A stretch of DNA of 64,000 nucleotides from Acinetobacter baumannii (GCF_009759685.1 NZ_CP046654.1:2232001-2296000), one strand, 5' to 3'. Counted from the stretch's first letter, positions 55,428-64,000 are shown. A program made the numbers and translations. Notes: generated by a model from the letters alone, not told the origin.

Positions 55428-55955
55428 TTAGATTAATTTTTTACATTCAATATCATTTAGAGGTGAATCAGTTTTCATAATGATTTTTTCAATTTTGGGT
55501 TGAAGTATCAAAGCCTCCTTTGAAAGTTCTTTCGCTTTAGCTGATATCTCACTTCCGTTTTTTTCTTTAAGTTTTATATATTTTTCGATGTATTTATTAC
55601 TTACACATAATGAATCTAAAGCATCAATTGACATCTTACTTTTTTGACCCGAAGCTATTAAATCTAGATCATCATTAAGCTTTATGTCTAAAGAATCGTA
55701 AGTTGTATTGACTGCATACATTAAAAAAGTGGCATAACTTAGCAACTGATCATTAGTTTGAGTTACCTTGTTAACTTCATTGTATGCTGCTTTATATAAG
55801 GATTTTGTGTAATAAAGCTGATTAAACTGGGCATAGAGTGATGCTTCATATGCTTGGGTTATATCAGCTTCAGTAATTCCATGTTTCTGAGGACGGACTT
55901 GACTACACGCTACCGTTAAAAGAGACAATAAAATAATACAAAGTTTAGATTTCAC
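55428..55955 (-). CDS. Putative lipoprotein
   Basis: A 175-residue protein with signal MKSKLCIILLSLLTVAC, lipobox LTVAC giving mature Cys17, then a mostly helical region (ITQAYEASLYAQFNQLYYTKSLYKAAYNEVNKV). No known domain. Opposite in direction to the PAAR genes; it could be an immunity lipoprotein of the neighbouring effector module. Confidence 0.55.
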   Translation of the reverse strand: MKSKLCIILLSLLTVACSQVRPQKHGITEADITQAYEASLYAQFNQLYYTKSLYKAAYNEVNKVTQTNDQLLSYATFLMYAVNTTYDSLDIKLNDDLDLIASGQKSKMSIDALDSLCVSNKYIEKYIKLKEKNGSEISAKAKELSKEALILQPKIEKIIMKTDSPLNDIECKKLI

Positions 55956-56058
55956 AATTAATTAACCATTTTTTATTCAGGCAGAGGAATATATAACTAG
56001 ATTCAACTATAACTAATTTATAAAATTAGTTATACAAAGTTCCTTATACATTATTAAC

Positions 56059-56178
56059 ATGAATAAGGCTAAGCTAATTAAAAGATATCTCTTAGAAGGA
56101 GAGTCTTTTATAAAGGAATCTTCTATTAACATAGGAATGGCTCTCTTTGAAATTTTAAATAATTTTCTAAGTTATTAA
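56059..56178 (+). CDS. Possible small remnant reading frame (39 aa)
   Basis: ATG-initiated 39-residue frame (MNKAKLIKRYLLEGESFIKE...) in the 304-base gap before the PAAR-like gene. No clear ribosome site or family; possibly the tail of a deleted gene. Confidence 0.2.
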   Translation: MNKAKLIKRYLLEGESFIKESSINIGMALFEILNNFLSY

Positions 56179-56259
56179 TTCTATATAATTACATATAACT
56201 TATTTTTAGTTTAAGTAAGTTTTGATATTATTGTATTAGAAATGATAGCTGGAATCATA

Positions 56260-56700
56260 ATGACAAGTCCTATTTTTTTACAAGACCTACCTATTGAACA
56301 ATTAGAAAAACTTTCAGAAAATGATATTCAAAAGATTTCTAATGCTGAAAAAATTTATTGGAATAATAAACCACATGTCATCTACTACGTAGCTGTACAT
56401 GGAGCTAAAACTCAGAACGATGGTTTAGTTAATGCATCTTCTACTAATACGAAAATAAAAGGATTATCTATTGCTCGTGTAGGTGATGAAGTTATTTATG
56501 CAGATGGTACAACCTCTAAGATTATCTCTGGTGCGGGTACAGCATGTGTTGTTGAAGGCTTGCCAGTAGCATTAGTAGGTAGTCGCTTAGAAAATGGTGA
56601 TGAAATTATTGATAGTCCTAATACTTCAGTCGCTATCAGAATCTATAAAGATCAACCAAAGCCTAAAAACTTTTTAGTCATGACTAATTTTAAGGAGTAA
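56260..56700 (+). CDS. PAAR-like T6SS spike-tip protein
   Basis: A 146-residue protein. Residues about 40-135 (VAVHGAKTQNDGLVNASSTNTKIKGLSIARVGDEVIYADGTTSKIISGAGTACVVEGLPVALVGSRLENGDEIIDSP) show the PAAR repeat pattern of beta strands with A.VGD and G.PVALVGS turns. PAAR proteins sharpen the VgrG tip and carry effectors. It ends 3 bases before a second PAAR gene. Confidence 0.7.
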   Translation: MTSPIFLQDLPIEQLEKLSENDIQKISNAEKIYWNNKPHVIYYVAVHGAKTQNDGLVNASSTNTKIKGLSIARVGDEVIYADGTTSKIISGAGTACVVEGLPVALVGSRLENGDEIIDSPNTSVAIRIYKDQPKPKNFLVMTNFKE

Positions 56701-56703
56701 ATC

Positions 56704-57222
56704 ATGGCTAAAGGTTTTGCAATTCATAATGCTATTACAGATCATGGTGGAGTTATTCCATCTACGCAAGCAATAAGCTCTCAAATGGGAAACTTGTTTG
56801 TTAGAGCTGGCGATGGTCATATGTGCCCTAAATGCAGGTGTTGGTCTGTAGTTATTAAAAGTCATGACCATGTGATTTTTGATGGTAAACCAGTAGCATA
56901 TGTGGGTGATAAGTTATCATGTGGTGCAACGATTCAACCACAACAGTCTCATGTTGTAGGGGAAAGTGGTAGTCCTTATAGCCGATCATCAGATAATACA
57001 AATAATTCTAGTTTTGTTCCTACTCTTCAATATGGCCAAAGATTCTTATTGCAAGATGAGCTAACAGGAGAACCTTTAAGCAATATATGTTATGAAATAG
57101 AGAAAGGTGGAAATATTATTCATGGGAAAACGGATGAAAATGGCTTTACAGATTTAATTACTAGCGAAAATAAAGAAGAAATCCAAATTCATATCATTTA
57201 TGAGGAACATGACCATGGCTGA
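56704..57222 (+). CDS. PAAR domain protein with C-terminal extension
   Basis: A 172-residue protein: PAAR domain (AKGFAIHNAITDHGGVIPSTQ..GDGHMCPKCRCWSVVIKSHDHVIFDGKPVAYVGDKLSCGATIQ, with Cys/His zinc ligands), then a serine/asparagine linker and a small beta domain (LQDELTGEPLSNICYEIEKGGNIIHGKTDENGFTDLI) typical of effector-loading regions. Its stop overlaps the metallopeptidase start by 8 bases. Confidence 0.85.
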   Translation: MAKGFAIHNAITDHGGVIPSTQAISSQMGNLFVRAGDGHMCPKCRCWSVVIKSHDHVIFDGKPVAYVGDKLSCGATIQPQQSHVVGESGSPYSRSSDNTNNSSFVPTLQYGQRFLLQDELTGEPLSNICYEIEKGGNIIHGKTDENGFTDLITSENKEEIQIHIIYEEHDHG

Positions 57223-57919
57223 TATTTTTACAAATAAGAATGAAATTGATACTCGTGAAAAAATATTTTCAATGAGTGAAACACTCGAAGAACTGAAAAA
57301 GAAAGGACCAGCACCAACAAAAACAATAAATATTGTGACAAGAAGAAGGTTAACTGATAGAGAAATTATAATGTGTAAATCAGTCTTTAAAGATTCGATT
57401 GATTATAAAAAAATTTGGATCGTTATGGGAGGTTTTGTACAGAGTTTATCTGGTAATGCTATCACTCCCTTTGGTCATATTATTACTCTTCCACGAAAAG
57501 ATTATATAGACAATCCTGATTTTACAACAGCAGATCCATCATTGAAACATTGGTTCATGCATGAGGTAACACATGTCTGGCAGAATGCATTAGGCTTTCA
57601 AGGTATGAATAAAGTAAAACGTGTCTGCCGTGGTGAATATTTCAAAACAGTTGGCTCTCCTGATGCAAGTAGAGGTGAAGATATATCACCATATGCAACA
57701 GATTTAAGAGGTAGAGACTTATATAAAAAATTTAATGAATTTAATTATGAACAACAGGGTCGTATTATAGAACTTTATTTTGATGCTAAGTTTCTAAGAT
57801 ATGCAAAACCTACTAGAAGACATCATCAACTTAGTCTTAAATTAGAACCTTATGTTTTATATACTTTAAAAGAATTTTTAGAGAACCCTAGTGATAAATC
57901 ACTATTGCCGAAGAGTTAA
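57215..57919 (+). CDS. Putative T6SS zinc-metallopeptidase effector
   Basis: A 234-residue protein with HEVTHVWQ (HExxH at 116-120) and a downstream NYEQQGRIIELYFD whose Glu may be the third ligand. The basic N-terminal region precedes. There is no signal peptide, so delivery would be by the PAAR protein just upstream, to whose gene it is coupled (AGGA 8 bases before this ATG). The target could be peptidoglycan or a periplasmic protein, since the following genes encode exported proteins. Confidence 0.75.
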   Translation: MADIFTNKNEIDTREKIFSMSETLEELKKKGPAPTKTINIVTRRRLTDREIIMCKSVFKDSIDYKKIWIVMGGFVQSLSGNAITPFGHIITLPRKDYIDNPDFTTADPSLKHWFMHEVTHVWQNALGFQGMNKVKRVCRGEYFKTVGSPDASRGEDISPYATDLRGRDLYKKFNEFNYEQQGRIIELYFDAKFLRYAKPTRRHHQLSLKLEPYVLYTLKEFLENPSDKSLLPKS

Positions 57920-57925
57920 AATTCT

Positions 57926-58408
57926 ATGAAATTATTATATTTATTACTTTTTATTAGTAGTGCTGTTAACGCCTCTCCATATGCCACCCTATATGTAAAA
58001 ATTAAAGACAATGATGTCTGTGTATTTACAAAAGGAGATTACGATAAAACACCAGATGACAAAACTTTGATTTACATGGGAAAAGTGGATGGAATTAATA
58101 CCTTTCATGATTCTTATTCAAAGACTTATTTGAATCTTAAAATGCCTATTATTGAAGAGAACTGTATTAAAATTAATAAATCAGAGTTTAAAGAGAATTT
58201 GCCCTATTCCATTTGGCTTGAAACTGATCAAGAGTATAATCAACGAATATGTGTAAATCAAAATTCCGAAGGAAAAACTGTATTATTAGAGGCTAAAGCA
58301 GATCTAGAAAAAGGTACATATTGTGGCACTAACCAATATGATTACTCTAGCAATAGCCTTTGGACTAAATTAAAAAATCTTTGTTATTGGTTAGTTAGCT
58401 TATTTTAG
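57926..58408 (+). CDS. Secreted protein, probable T6SS immunity protein (copy 1)
   Basis: A 160-residue protein with signal peptide MKLLYLLLFISSAVNA, then a beta-rich domain with cysteine pairs (NDVCVF, EENCIKI, QRICV, GTYCG) and a hydrophobic C-terminus (LCYWLVSLF). It starts 6 bases after the effector gene, the usual place for its immunity gene. A diverged second copy lies at 58.9-59.4 kb. Confidence 0.65.
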   Translation: MKLLYLLLFISSAVNASPYATLYVKIKDNDVCVFTKGDYDKTPDDKTLIYMGKVDGINTFHDSYSKTYLNLKMPIIEENCIKINKSEFKENLPYSIWLETDQEYNQRICVNQNSEGKTVLLEAKADLEKGTYCGTNQYDYSSNSLWTKLKNLCYWLVSLF

Positions 58409-58433
58409 AGCTTTAAATTCCAAAGTGTTTTAT

Positions 58434-58878
58434 ATGGAATCACTTAATAAGTTTCTTATTTTATTTATCCCTTTTCTAGTTATGGGTTGTACAAGCTATA
58501 ACAGAACAAGAACCGATATTGTTATTTATAAATAATGAAGGAAATCTCTATTTCTTATTCCCTAAAGATAAAAAAGTTTTGGTATATCATTGTGAAATTA
58601 ATGACTATGAAAACTTTGAATAAGATGGTATGACTTACAAACGACTATTTGTTTCTCAAGAAATTGACAAAGAAATGAAAGAGATTATTTTGGAGAACTA
58701 TAAATCAAATGAAATTGTAGAAAAACATGCTTACTATATGTTGCTAGGAGAACAAGGATTAAATAACACTGGTGTTGGATTCACTACTATAGGTTTTTGT
58801 TTGTATAAAGATAAAATTCTTACTGAGCAGAAAAGTGAGAACACTAATACATTTATTCAAAAATGCCATGATTTATAA
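58434..58878 (+). pseudogene. Immunity-type lipoprotein, broken copy
   Basis: The first part (MESLNKFLILFIPFLVMGC...) encodes a lipoprotein signal, then the frame is lost near 58536. NNEGNLYFLFPKDKKVLVYHC...NDYENFE continues in another frame and meets a TAA at 58621 where the intact paralogue at 59520 has Lys. The rest (DGMTYKRLFVSQ...QKCHDL) is open from 58630. Decayed paralogue. Confidence 0.75.
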
Positions 58879-59437
58879 TGTTGTAAATAAAACTACGCAG
58901 ATGCTTAACCTCAGACCTAGTATTTGGGGGATTACATTAAAAGTACTTTGCATTAAATTATTGTATTTACTGCTTTTTATGAGTGGTTCTGTTGGTGCTT
59001 CTCCAGGTTCAATATTATATGTAAAAATTAAAGACAATGATGCGTGTGTATTTACAAAAGGAGGCTATGATAAAGCATATGGAAACCAGACTTTAATTTA
59101 TATGGGTAAAGTAGATGGAATTAATGCCTTTCATTCTTCATATTCAAAAATTTATTTGAATCTTAAAATGCCTATTACTGAAGAAAACTGCATTAGGATA
59201 AATAGTTTAGAATTTAAAGAAAATTTTCCTTACTCTATTACGCTTGAAGTAGATAGAGAATATAATCAAAGGATATGCGTAAAACAAAATTCTGAAGGAA
59301 AAACGGTATTATTAGAAGCTAAAGCAGACCTAGAGAAAGGGACATATTGTGGCACTAACCAATATAATTACTCTAGCAATAGTCTTTTGGCTAAATTAAA
59401 AAATCTTTATTATTGGGTGGTTGGCTTATTAATCTAG
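58868..59437 (+). CDS. Secreted protein, probable immunity copy 2 (start uncertain)
   Basis: Closely similar to the 57926 gene (KLLYLLLFMSGSVGASPGSILYVKIKDNDACVFTKGGYDKAYG, same Cys positions). The paralogue's ATG corresponds to ATT here, so the natural start seems lost. Translation could use ATG 58868, which adds a non-homologous leader, or an internal TTG. Function may be impaired. Confidence 0.55.
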   Translation: MIYNVVNKTTQMLNLRPSIWGITLKVLCIKLLYLLLFMSGSVGASPGSILYVKIKDNDACVFTKGGYDKAYGNQTLIYMGKVDGINAFHSSYSKIYLNLKMPITEENCIRINSLEFKENFPYSITLEVDREYNQRICVKQNSEGKTVLLEAKADLEKGTYCGTNQYNYSSNSLLAKLKNLYYWVVGLLI

Positions 59438-59519
59438 GTTGAGTTTGATAAAATATAATTTTACTAAATATATTTATTTTATGGTTTTTTAAAGTTTTTG
59501 ATGAATTTTAAGGCAGGAT

Positions 59520-59954
59520 ATGAATGTGGATATTATAAATAGTATTAAGTTGATTTTTATTTCATCTTTAATTTTACTCAGCTCAGGATGTTCTATCTTA
59601 AAAAGAGAACCTCAGCTAATTGGTTCAATTGAGTCAAAAAATCTACTATTCAGTTTCAAAAATAAAGATACAGTAATCTTAGCCTATCAAGTTAATAGTT
59701 TAGAAGAGTTTGAGAAAGATGGTTTAAATTATAAAAATATTCTTAAATATCAAGATTATGAAGGTTTTAAGAAAATCTCAATTGAAGATTATAAAAAGAA
59801 AAATATTCTAGATAATCATGCCTATTATTTAATAGTGACAAAAGAAGGAACAGTCTTACAAACCTTTGGGTTTTGTATTAAAGATAAAACTGTTTATCTT
59901 CAAGAAGACAAAAAGGATGATCAAGGTTTTACAAACAAATGCCACAATTTATAA
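59520..59954 (+). CDS. Probable T6SS immunity periplasmic lipoprotein
   Basis: A 144-residue lipoprotein: signal MNVDIINSIKLIFISSLILLSSGC with lipobox LSSGC, then LIGSIESKNLLFSFKNKDTVILAYQVNSLEEFEKDGLNYK and C-terminal LQTFGFCIKDKTVYLQEDKKDD.GFTNKCHNL. Intact paralogue of the broken gene at 58434. GGCAGGAT precedes the ATG closely. Confidence 0.65.
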   Translation: MNVDIINSIKLIFISSLILLSSGCSILKREPQLIGSIESKNLLFSFKNKDTVILAYQVNSLEEFEKDGLNYKNILKYQDYEGFKKISIEDYKKKNILDNHAYYLIVTKEGTVLQTFGFCIKDKTVYLQEDKKDDQGFTNKCHNL

Positions 59955-60116
59955 AGATATTTTCTAGTTCATCAAATACTCTTTTATCTTTTTGAAAAGT
60001 CTAAGCTTCAGTATTTTTTAAATTTATTTTCTATCATTACAAGAGAAGTAAATAAGAATGAAAATTCACATAAGATATTGATTTTTTGATATTTTTAAAT
60101 ATAAATAATATAACTT

Positions 60117-60157
60117 TCCCCAAGGCCCCCATGCCACAACAGAACTTTAATTTTTTG
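60117..60157. repeat. 41-bp direct repeat, right copy
   Basis: CCCCAAGGCCCCCATGCC and ACAACAGAACTTTAATT, partner of 55351-55391. Confidence 0.7.
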
Positions 60158-60215
60158 CGCTGATTTAAAGTCATCCACCATTGCGACACAGAGATAAGGG
60201 AGCTAAGCCAAACGC

Positions 60216-60500
60216 TTAGCCCATGTCATTTTTATCGCACCGCCGCATCACACTAAAAAAAGTAGGGGCAAAGTCCTGTGGGAGAGCAGGACTTTGCAAA
60301 CTGACATGTTCTAGGCGTTGCATGAGCTGAGGCGAATAAACTTGTTCAAGCCGTTGGTATATACAGTCGCAACTGGCTTGGGTGTGCCCACCCGACAGGC
60401 AAATTTTTTCAAACTCCTGCTGCGTGCGGAGGTCACAACCCGAAACGCTGTAATCGACGACAACGAGGCCTAAAACTAAAATAGTTTTATAAAATTTCAT
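60216..60500 (-). CDS. Small secreted/lipoprotein-like hypothetical
   Basis: A 94-residue protein with a hydrophobic N-terminus and a possible lipobox VSGC, followed by CDLRTQQEFEKICLSGGHTQASCDCIYQRLEQVY with five cysteines, then VMRRCDK. The GGHTQASCDCI..LE motif resembles small Acinetobacter proteins of unknown function. Monocistronic. Confidence 0.6.
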   Translation of the reverse strand: MKFYKTILVLGLVVVDYSVSGCDLRTQQEFEKICLSGGHTQASCDCIYQRLEQVYSPQLMQRLEHVSLQSPALPQDFAPTFFSVMRRCDKNDMG

Positions 60501-60764
60501 ATTATTCTCGTGATGATTTGGGGATATCTCAATGAGAAAAAATAAACCGCTATATTTTAAGTTTTAAAATCATTTTTAAAGGCAATAGTTAACCAGCCTA
60601 TAAAAGCAATAAAATAAAATGACTTAAATTTTAAAATAAAAATAATTTATAGATTTAAAACTTTAGATAATAGAAAACCTAAATTTTAAATAAATAAAAA
60701 GTTTATAAGGGAGAGGGGGGAAGTTTATATAGTGGCATGGTCAACTCCTAGAATTTATGGAGCT

Positions 60765-60975
60765 CTACCACCAAAAATCACCGTCAATTGATTAGGGTGG
60801 TAGAACGAAAGGGGGTTAGCAGACTGGGATCCAAGGGACCAGCACGCACGAGGGCGTCCCCCTCCCGTCCTACCGCAAAGAAAAGGGACGCAAGGGTCTA
60901 ACGACTTATAGTGAAACTATAACCCGCCATGGATCTACGGTCTGCTAAAACCGACTGGCAATGTAGGCCAGCGGG
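60765..60975. ncRNA. Highly structured non-coding region
   Basis: In a 636-base gap, a GC-rich island stands in very AT-rich DNA. It can fold as a CTACCACC/GGTGGTAG hairpin (60765-60803), then a long-range stem TTAGCAGAC/GTCTGCTAA (60816-60948) enclosing GATCCA/TGGATC, GCGTCCC/GGGACGC and a TTATAGT-GAA-ACTATAA hairpin, and a CTGGC/GCCAG hairpin (60955-60971). Strand and family unknown; no reading frame spans it. Confidence 0.5.
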
Positions 60976-61136
60976 ACCATAATAATCATAAGTTTTTAAT
61001 AGGTCAATTCAATTTAAATAAAATATTATAAAAATTTTAAATATAAATTTATATTTTAATTAAACTCAAAAGTTAATCGATTTAAATCATTAAATTAATA
61101 AAAATAATAAAGCTAAACTAAACGTTTAGCCTGCTC

Positions 61137-62483
61137 TTAAAATGTATAACGGTAATTAATAAATACGCGGTGCTGGTCCCAATCTTTCCGAGACATGCCA
61201 TTTATTTTTTCACCTAGGTTTGCATTTTCAATCTTCGATTCATAATGCAAAAATGAATAACGCACATCTAAGTTTTTTACCCACGGCAAGGCATAACTCA
61301 CCGTAAAGTCAAAGTAACGCTCTTTACCCTCAATATCACTGCTGATGTTACTTTGGTGAGCGCCAAAGCCATAAATATACTTCGCCTCGGTTTTTAAACC
61401 TTTCACATAGTCTTTCCAGTTATATTTCAAGCGAAGGGCAATAGCGGTTTCATCGTTATTGGTAAAGTCGGGGCCAATGGTCGCAGAGGTCGGAAACGGG
61501 TTAGTGCCGTGGTCTTGCGTTAAAATCGAGTTGCGGGCGGAGTGCACAGCAAAGTTATCTTCAATCCAAAAACCATCAAACTTTGAAACGGCAATGCCGC
61601 CTTCGAGGTTATTTTTGGCTACATTTACATCTACAAAGTAACCATTGCCACGGTTGTTAATGTCTTGGCCTTTGACACAGTCCAGCTCGGTTTCGGCACC
61701 GCATTTAAACAGCTTGCCATCGTCACGTGAGAAAAAAGCACCTGTGTTAAATGTCCACACCAAGCCATGCAAGGGAAATTTATATTGAGCAATCGCCCCA
61801 TACTTTTTTAAATAATCTTTGCTATTTAAATATTCGGCATTCACGCTCCAGTTTTTGTATTGATACTTGGCACCAAGCAAACCGACATAATCAATGCGCT
61901 CGTCATTTTCAGTCACCAGTTTTTCAAAAGAGTCCATGCTGCGCGGTTTCCAGCGATCATAGTAAGCAATGTAGGTTTGTAGCTGATCATTTAGTTGAAA
62001 CTGACCACTCGCACCAGAAAAAGTGTCGGGTACTGCGCGGTTATTGGTGCTTTTAAGCAACAGCGAATCTTGCAACTGGCGGCCTAATTTAATTTCGCCT
62101 TTATCGCCCAGTTTTGCTTTGATGTAGAGCTGACCTAAAGTCGCAAAGTTTTGGTCAAGCTTGCCGTTATTTTCGACTTCTAAAAGCTGAGCGCTCGGCT
62201 TGCCAGAGTCAAATAACTTGGTGACTGCATAGAGTGAGCCATCTACTCCAAGCCAGTCCCACAAGTAAGGTGACTGATAATTTAACTCAAGTCCTAACGC
62301 ACTTTGTTCATATTCACTCGACGAAGGCGAAGGGTTGGCAAGCGTGGGGTGGGCAGTGCCTTCATCGTTCCAGTAACGGGTGTTAAGTTTTAATTCTAAC
62401 TTGCCAAATTCTTGAGGAAGCTCTGCATATGCATTGCTCACGCTGCTTAAACCAATACAGCCCCATAGCAAATATTTATTCAT
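61137..62483 (-). CDS. OprD-family outer membrane porin
   Basis: A 448-residue protein with signal MNKYLLWGCIGLSSVSNAYA and a porin body: LELKLNTRYWNDEG, GRQLQDSLLLKSTNNRAVPDTFSGASG, AYYDRWKPRSMDSF and terminal HRVFINYRYTF ending in Phe. The OprD family takes up small carboxylates or basic amino acids. AGGAATTT lies before the ATG at 62483. It is 78 bases downstream of the MFS gene and probably co-transcribed, so both should handle the same substrate. Confidence 0.85.
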   Translation of the reverse strand: MNKYLLWGCIGLSSVSNAYAELPQEFGKLELKLNTRYWNDEGTAHPTLANPSPSSSEYEQSALGLELNYQSPYLWDWLGVDGSLYAVTKLFDSGKPSAQLLEVENNGKLDQNFATLGQLYIKAKLGDKGEIKLGRQLQDSLLLKSTNNRAVPDTFSGASGQFQLNDQLQTYIAYYDRWKPRSMDSFEKLVTENDERIDYVGLLGAKYQYKNWSVNAEYLNSKDYLKKYGAIAQYKFPLHGLVWTFNTGAFFSRDDGKLFKCGAETELDCVKGQDINNRGNGYFVDVNVAKNNLEGGIAVSKFDGFWIEDNFAVHSARNSILTQDHGTNPFPTSATIGPDFTNNDETAIALRLKYNWKDYVKGLKTEAKYIYGFGAHQSNISSDIEGKERYFDFTVSYALPWVKNLDVRYSFLHYESKIENANLGEKINGMSRKDWDQHRVFINYRYTF

Positions 62484-62561
62484 TTTAAATTCCTTTTTTA
62501 AGCATGAATAAGCCCTTTGCCTAACGCTGAGGTTAGGCAAGCTTTTTATGAAATGGATGAA

Positions 62562-63947
62562 TTAAGGAGAGAGTTTTTCGAGCACTTGGCCTTTGGTTTC
62601 AATGGCAAACAAGAAGGTCACAAGGCCACCAATGAGCGCCACAACAGCCAACACACTAAACACATATTGAATGCCGTAACCACCAACAACCAGACCCACC
62701 ATAACAGGCCCAATTGCAGAACCGGCACGGAGCCAAGCGGTACTAAAACCAATGCCCATCGCACGTAGGCGAGTAGGGTAAAGTTCGGCAGCGTAAAGGT
62801 ATAAAGAGAATGAAATAGTTTGCAAAATGGCATAGCTCAGCGTTGCTAAAATCACAACTTGCATGGCCGATTTTGCGCCTAAAATCGAAAGGCTCATGAG
62901 TGGAATAATTGCCAAGAAAAACGCTGCACTGTACCAAGGACGGCGGCCGACTTTATCAATCATTAACGCACAGATAATAGAGGCAATCACACCCACGCCC
63001 GACGTAATCCAGCCATAACCTAAACTGGTTTGCAGCGATAGACCAAAGTGTTGTTTGTAGAGAGATGGCAGCCAAGTCACCATGGCATTGTTCACCATAT
63101 ACACGCAAAACCACATGCCCCACAGGGTAAAGGTACGTTTGCGGTAAATGCCACGGAACAGTTCGCGCCAGTCGGTTTTTGCCAAGCCTTGCGGGTTAAT
63201 TTCTTTAACCACAGGTTCAGCCAAAGTTTTACCGCTTTTAATGGCACCGTCTTCAAAGCTTTTAACCACTTGATCGGCTTCTTTAAAACGACCTTTTGAA
63301 GCAAGCCAACGTGGTGACTCAGGCAAGAAAAACCGTAAAGGAATGACCAGTAAAGAGGGAACGAGACCCACAATAAACATGACTTTCCAGCCGTAAATTG
63401 GCATCAGGAAAAATGCCGCCATGCCAGCAAACATAAGACCGAGTGGGAATAAAACTTCATAGAGCAAGAAAAACTTACCGCGCTTTTCTGCACCAATAAA
63501 CTCATTAATATAAGCACTTGCAACAGGCACTTCACCACCTGTGCCAACACCTTGTAAGAAACGGAAAATTAACAGCGACATTCCGCTCCAAGCAAACAGA
63601 CAAGAAATGTCCATTGCCACAAACAGTAAAATAGTAAAAGACAGCACTTTTAAACGACCGACTTTTTCGGCAAGAGAACCAAAAAAGATCGCACCGACCA
63701 GTTGCCCGACATAGCCCGCAGCAATGATCGCACCGACATAGGCAGGCGTCAGGTGCCATTCGGTTATGAGTTGAGGTAAAGCAAAGGCAATCGCAAGAAC
63801 AGTATAAGCGTCAAAAAAGGTCGCGATACCGATGGTAATTCGCATAAATTGCAATCGTCCAGTGACGGGTAGCCGTTCGAGCCTTGCAATAATTTCCGCA
63901 TTTTTTTGATGATGACTAATTTGTTCTACATCCGCTAGATTTGTCAT
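62562..63947 (-). CDS. MFS transporter (12-helix, sugar/aromatic acid porter type)
   Basis: A 461-residue MFS permease: GIATFFDAYTVLAIAFALPQL with the Asp of helix 1, GQLVGAIFFGSLAEKVGRLKV (motif A), RFLQGVGTGGEVPVASAYINEF, PESPRWLASKGRFKEAD and YAAELYPTRLRAMGIG. The PESPRWL and E.YPTRLR motifs fit the sugar-porter/NiaP/AAHS group. Substrate inferred to be an aromatic or organic acid because of the OprD-type partner. AAGGAGATAT precedes the ATG at 63947. The regulator would lie beyond the window. Confidence 0.85.
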   Translation of the reverse strand: MTNLADVEQISHHQKNAEIIARLERLPVTGRLQFMRITIGIATFFDAYTVLAIAFALPQLITEWHLTPAYVGAIIAAGYVGQLVGAIFFGSLAEKVGRLKVLSFTILLFVAMDISCLFAWSGMSLLIFRFLQGVGTGGEVPVASAYINEFIGAEKRGKFFLLYEVLFPLGLMFAGMAAFFLMPIYGWKVMFIVGLVPSLLVIPLRFFLPESPRWLASKGRFKEADQVVKSFEDGAIKSGKTLAEPVVKEINPQGLAKTDWRELFRGIYRKRTFTLWGMWFCVYMVNNAMVTWLPSLYKQHFGLSLQTSLGYGWITSGVGVIASIICALMIDKVGRRPWYSAAFFLAIIPLMSLSILGAKSAMQVVILATLSYAILQTISFSLYLYAAELYPTRLRAMGIGFSTAWLRAGSAIGPVMVGLVVGGYGIQYVFSVLAVVALIGGLVTFLFAIETKGQVLEKLSP

Positions 63948-64000
63948 CTTATATCTCCTTATCACTACATTCCTCGTAGTTTTGTTGTTCTATTTCGCAC

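Overview
The window is chromosomal DNA of an Acinetobacter, most likely A. baumannii or a close relative. This rests on the AT-rich coding style, a tmRNA whose tag reads ANDETYALAA, a type I-F CRISPR repeat of the kind I associate with A. baumannii, and the core gene neighbourhoods (fur/bamE, pilT/pilU, sbcCD, hemB, emrAB). No database search was possible; family names come from motif recognition.

Region 1 (1-24.9 kb) is ordinary core genome. It holds the argB 3' end, an OlsB-like acyltransferase, a YafJ-type amidotransferase, a hemerythrin, rnfH, bamE, fur, pilU/pilT, yggS, sbcC/sbcD, small housekeeping genes, thiO, hemB, a thioesterase, the EmrAB-type efflux pair and a lipoprotein gamma-glutamyltransferase. 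Strong intrinsic terminators separate most units. One likely small RNA gene sits on the minus strand at about 15.07-15.25 kb.

Region 2 (24.98-41.6 kb) is a P4-like integrated element that used the 3' end of ssrA (tmRNA) as its attachment site. It carries a tyrosine integrase, AlpA-like and winged-helix regulators, a Bro-N protein, an Ash/Icd-like gene and a DUF927 helicase. A cluster of GGTGGACAT iterons next to the helicase looks like the replication origin. Beyond it the element's ssb gene is broken, and fragments of its 3' end recur between three cargo modules: a HEPN-like protein, a DUF3800 protein with small partners, and an NdpA-like protein with a membrane protein. These look like anti-phage cargo. 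Around and after the last module lies mostly non-coding DNA. It contains at least eight repeat units in which a 7-base word occurs once inverted and twice in tandem at 10-base spacing. The word differs between units, yet the copies within a unit match. This is the most unusual signal in the window.

Region 3 (41.6-54.7 kb) is a type I-F CRISPR-Cas locus. A 66-repeat array is read on the minus strand, with its leader next to cas1. The order is cas8f-cas5f-cas7f-cas6f-cas1 on the minus strand, and cas2-3 is divergent on the plus strand. The cas8f/cas2-3 intergenic space holds a small cysteine-rich protein gene, orphan terminators, a 14-bp palindrome and a degenerate repeat-like hairpin, all candidates for regulation of the system.

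Region 4 (54.8-60.2 kb) looks like a type VI secretion cargo module: two PAAR-type proteins, an HExxH metallopeptidase effector, and a tandemly duplicated, partly decayed set of periplasmic proteins that are probably immunity proteins. A 41-bp direct repeat flanks it. Region 5 (60.2-64 kb) has a small lipoprotein gene, a highly structured non-coding region and an OprD-type porin/MFS transporter pair.
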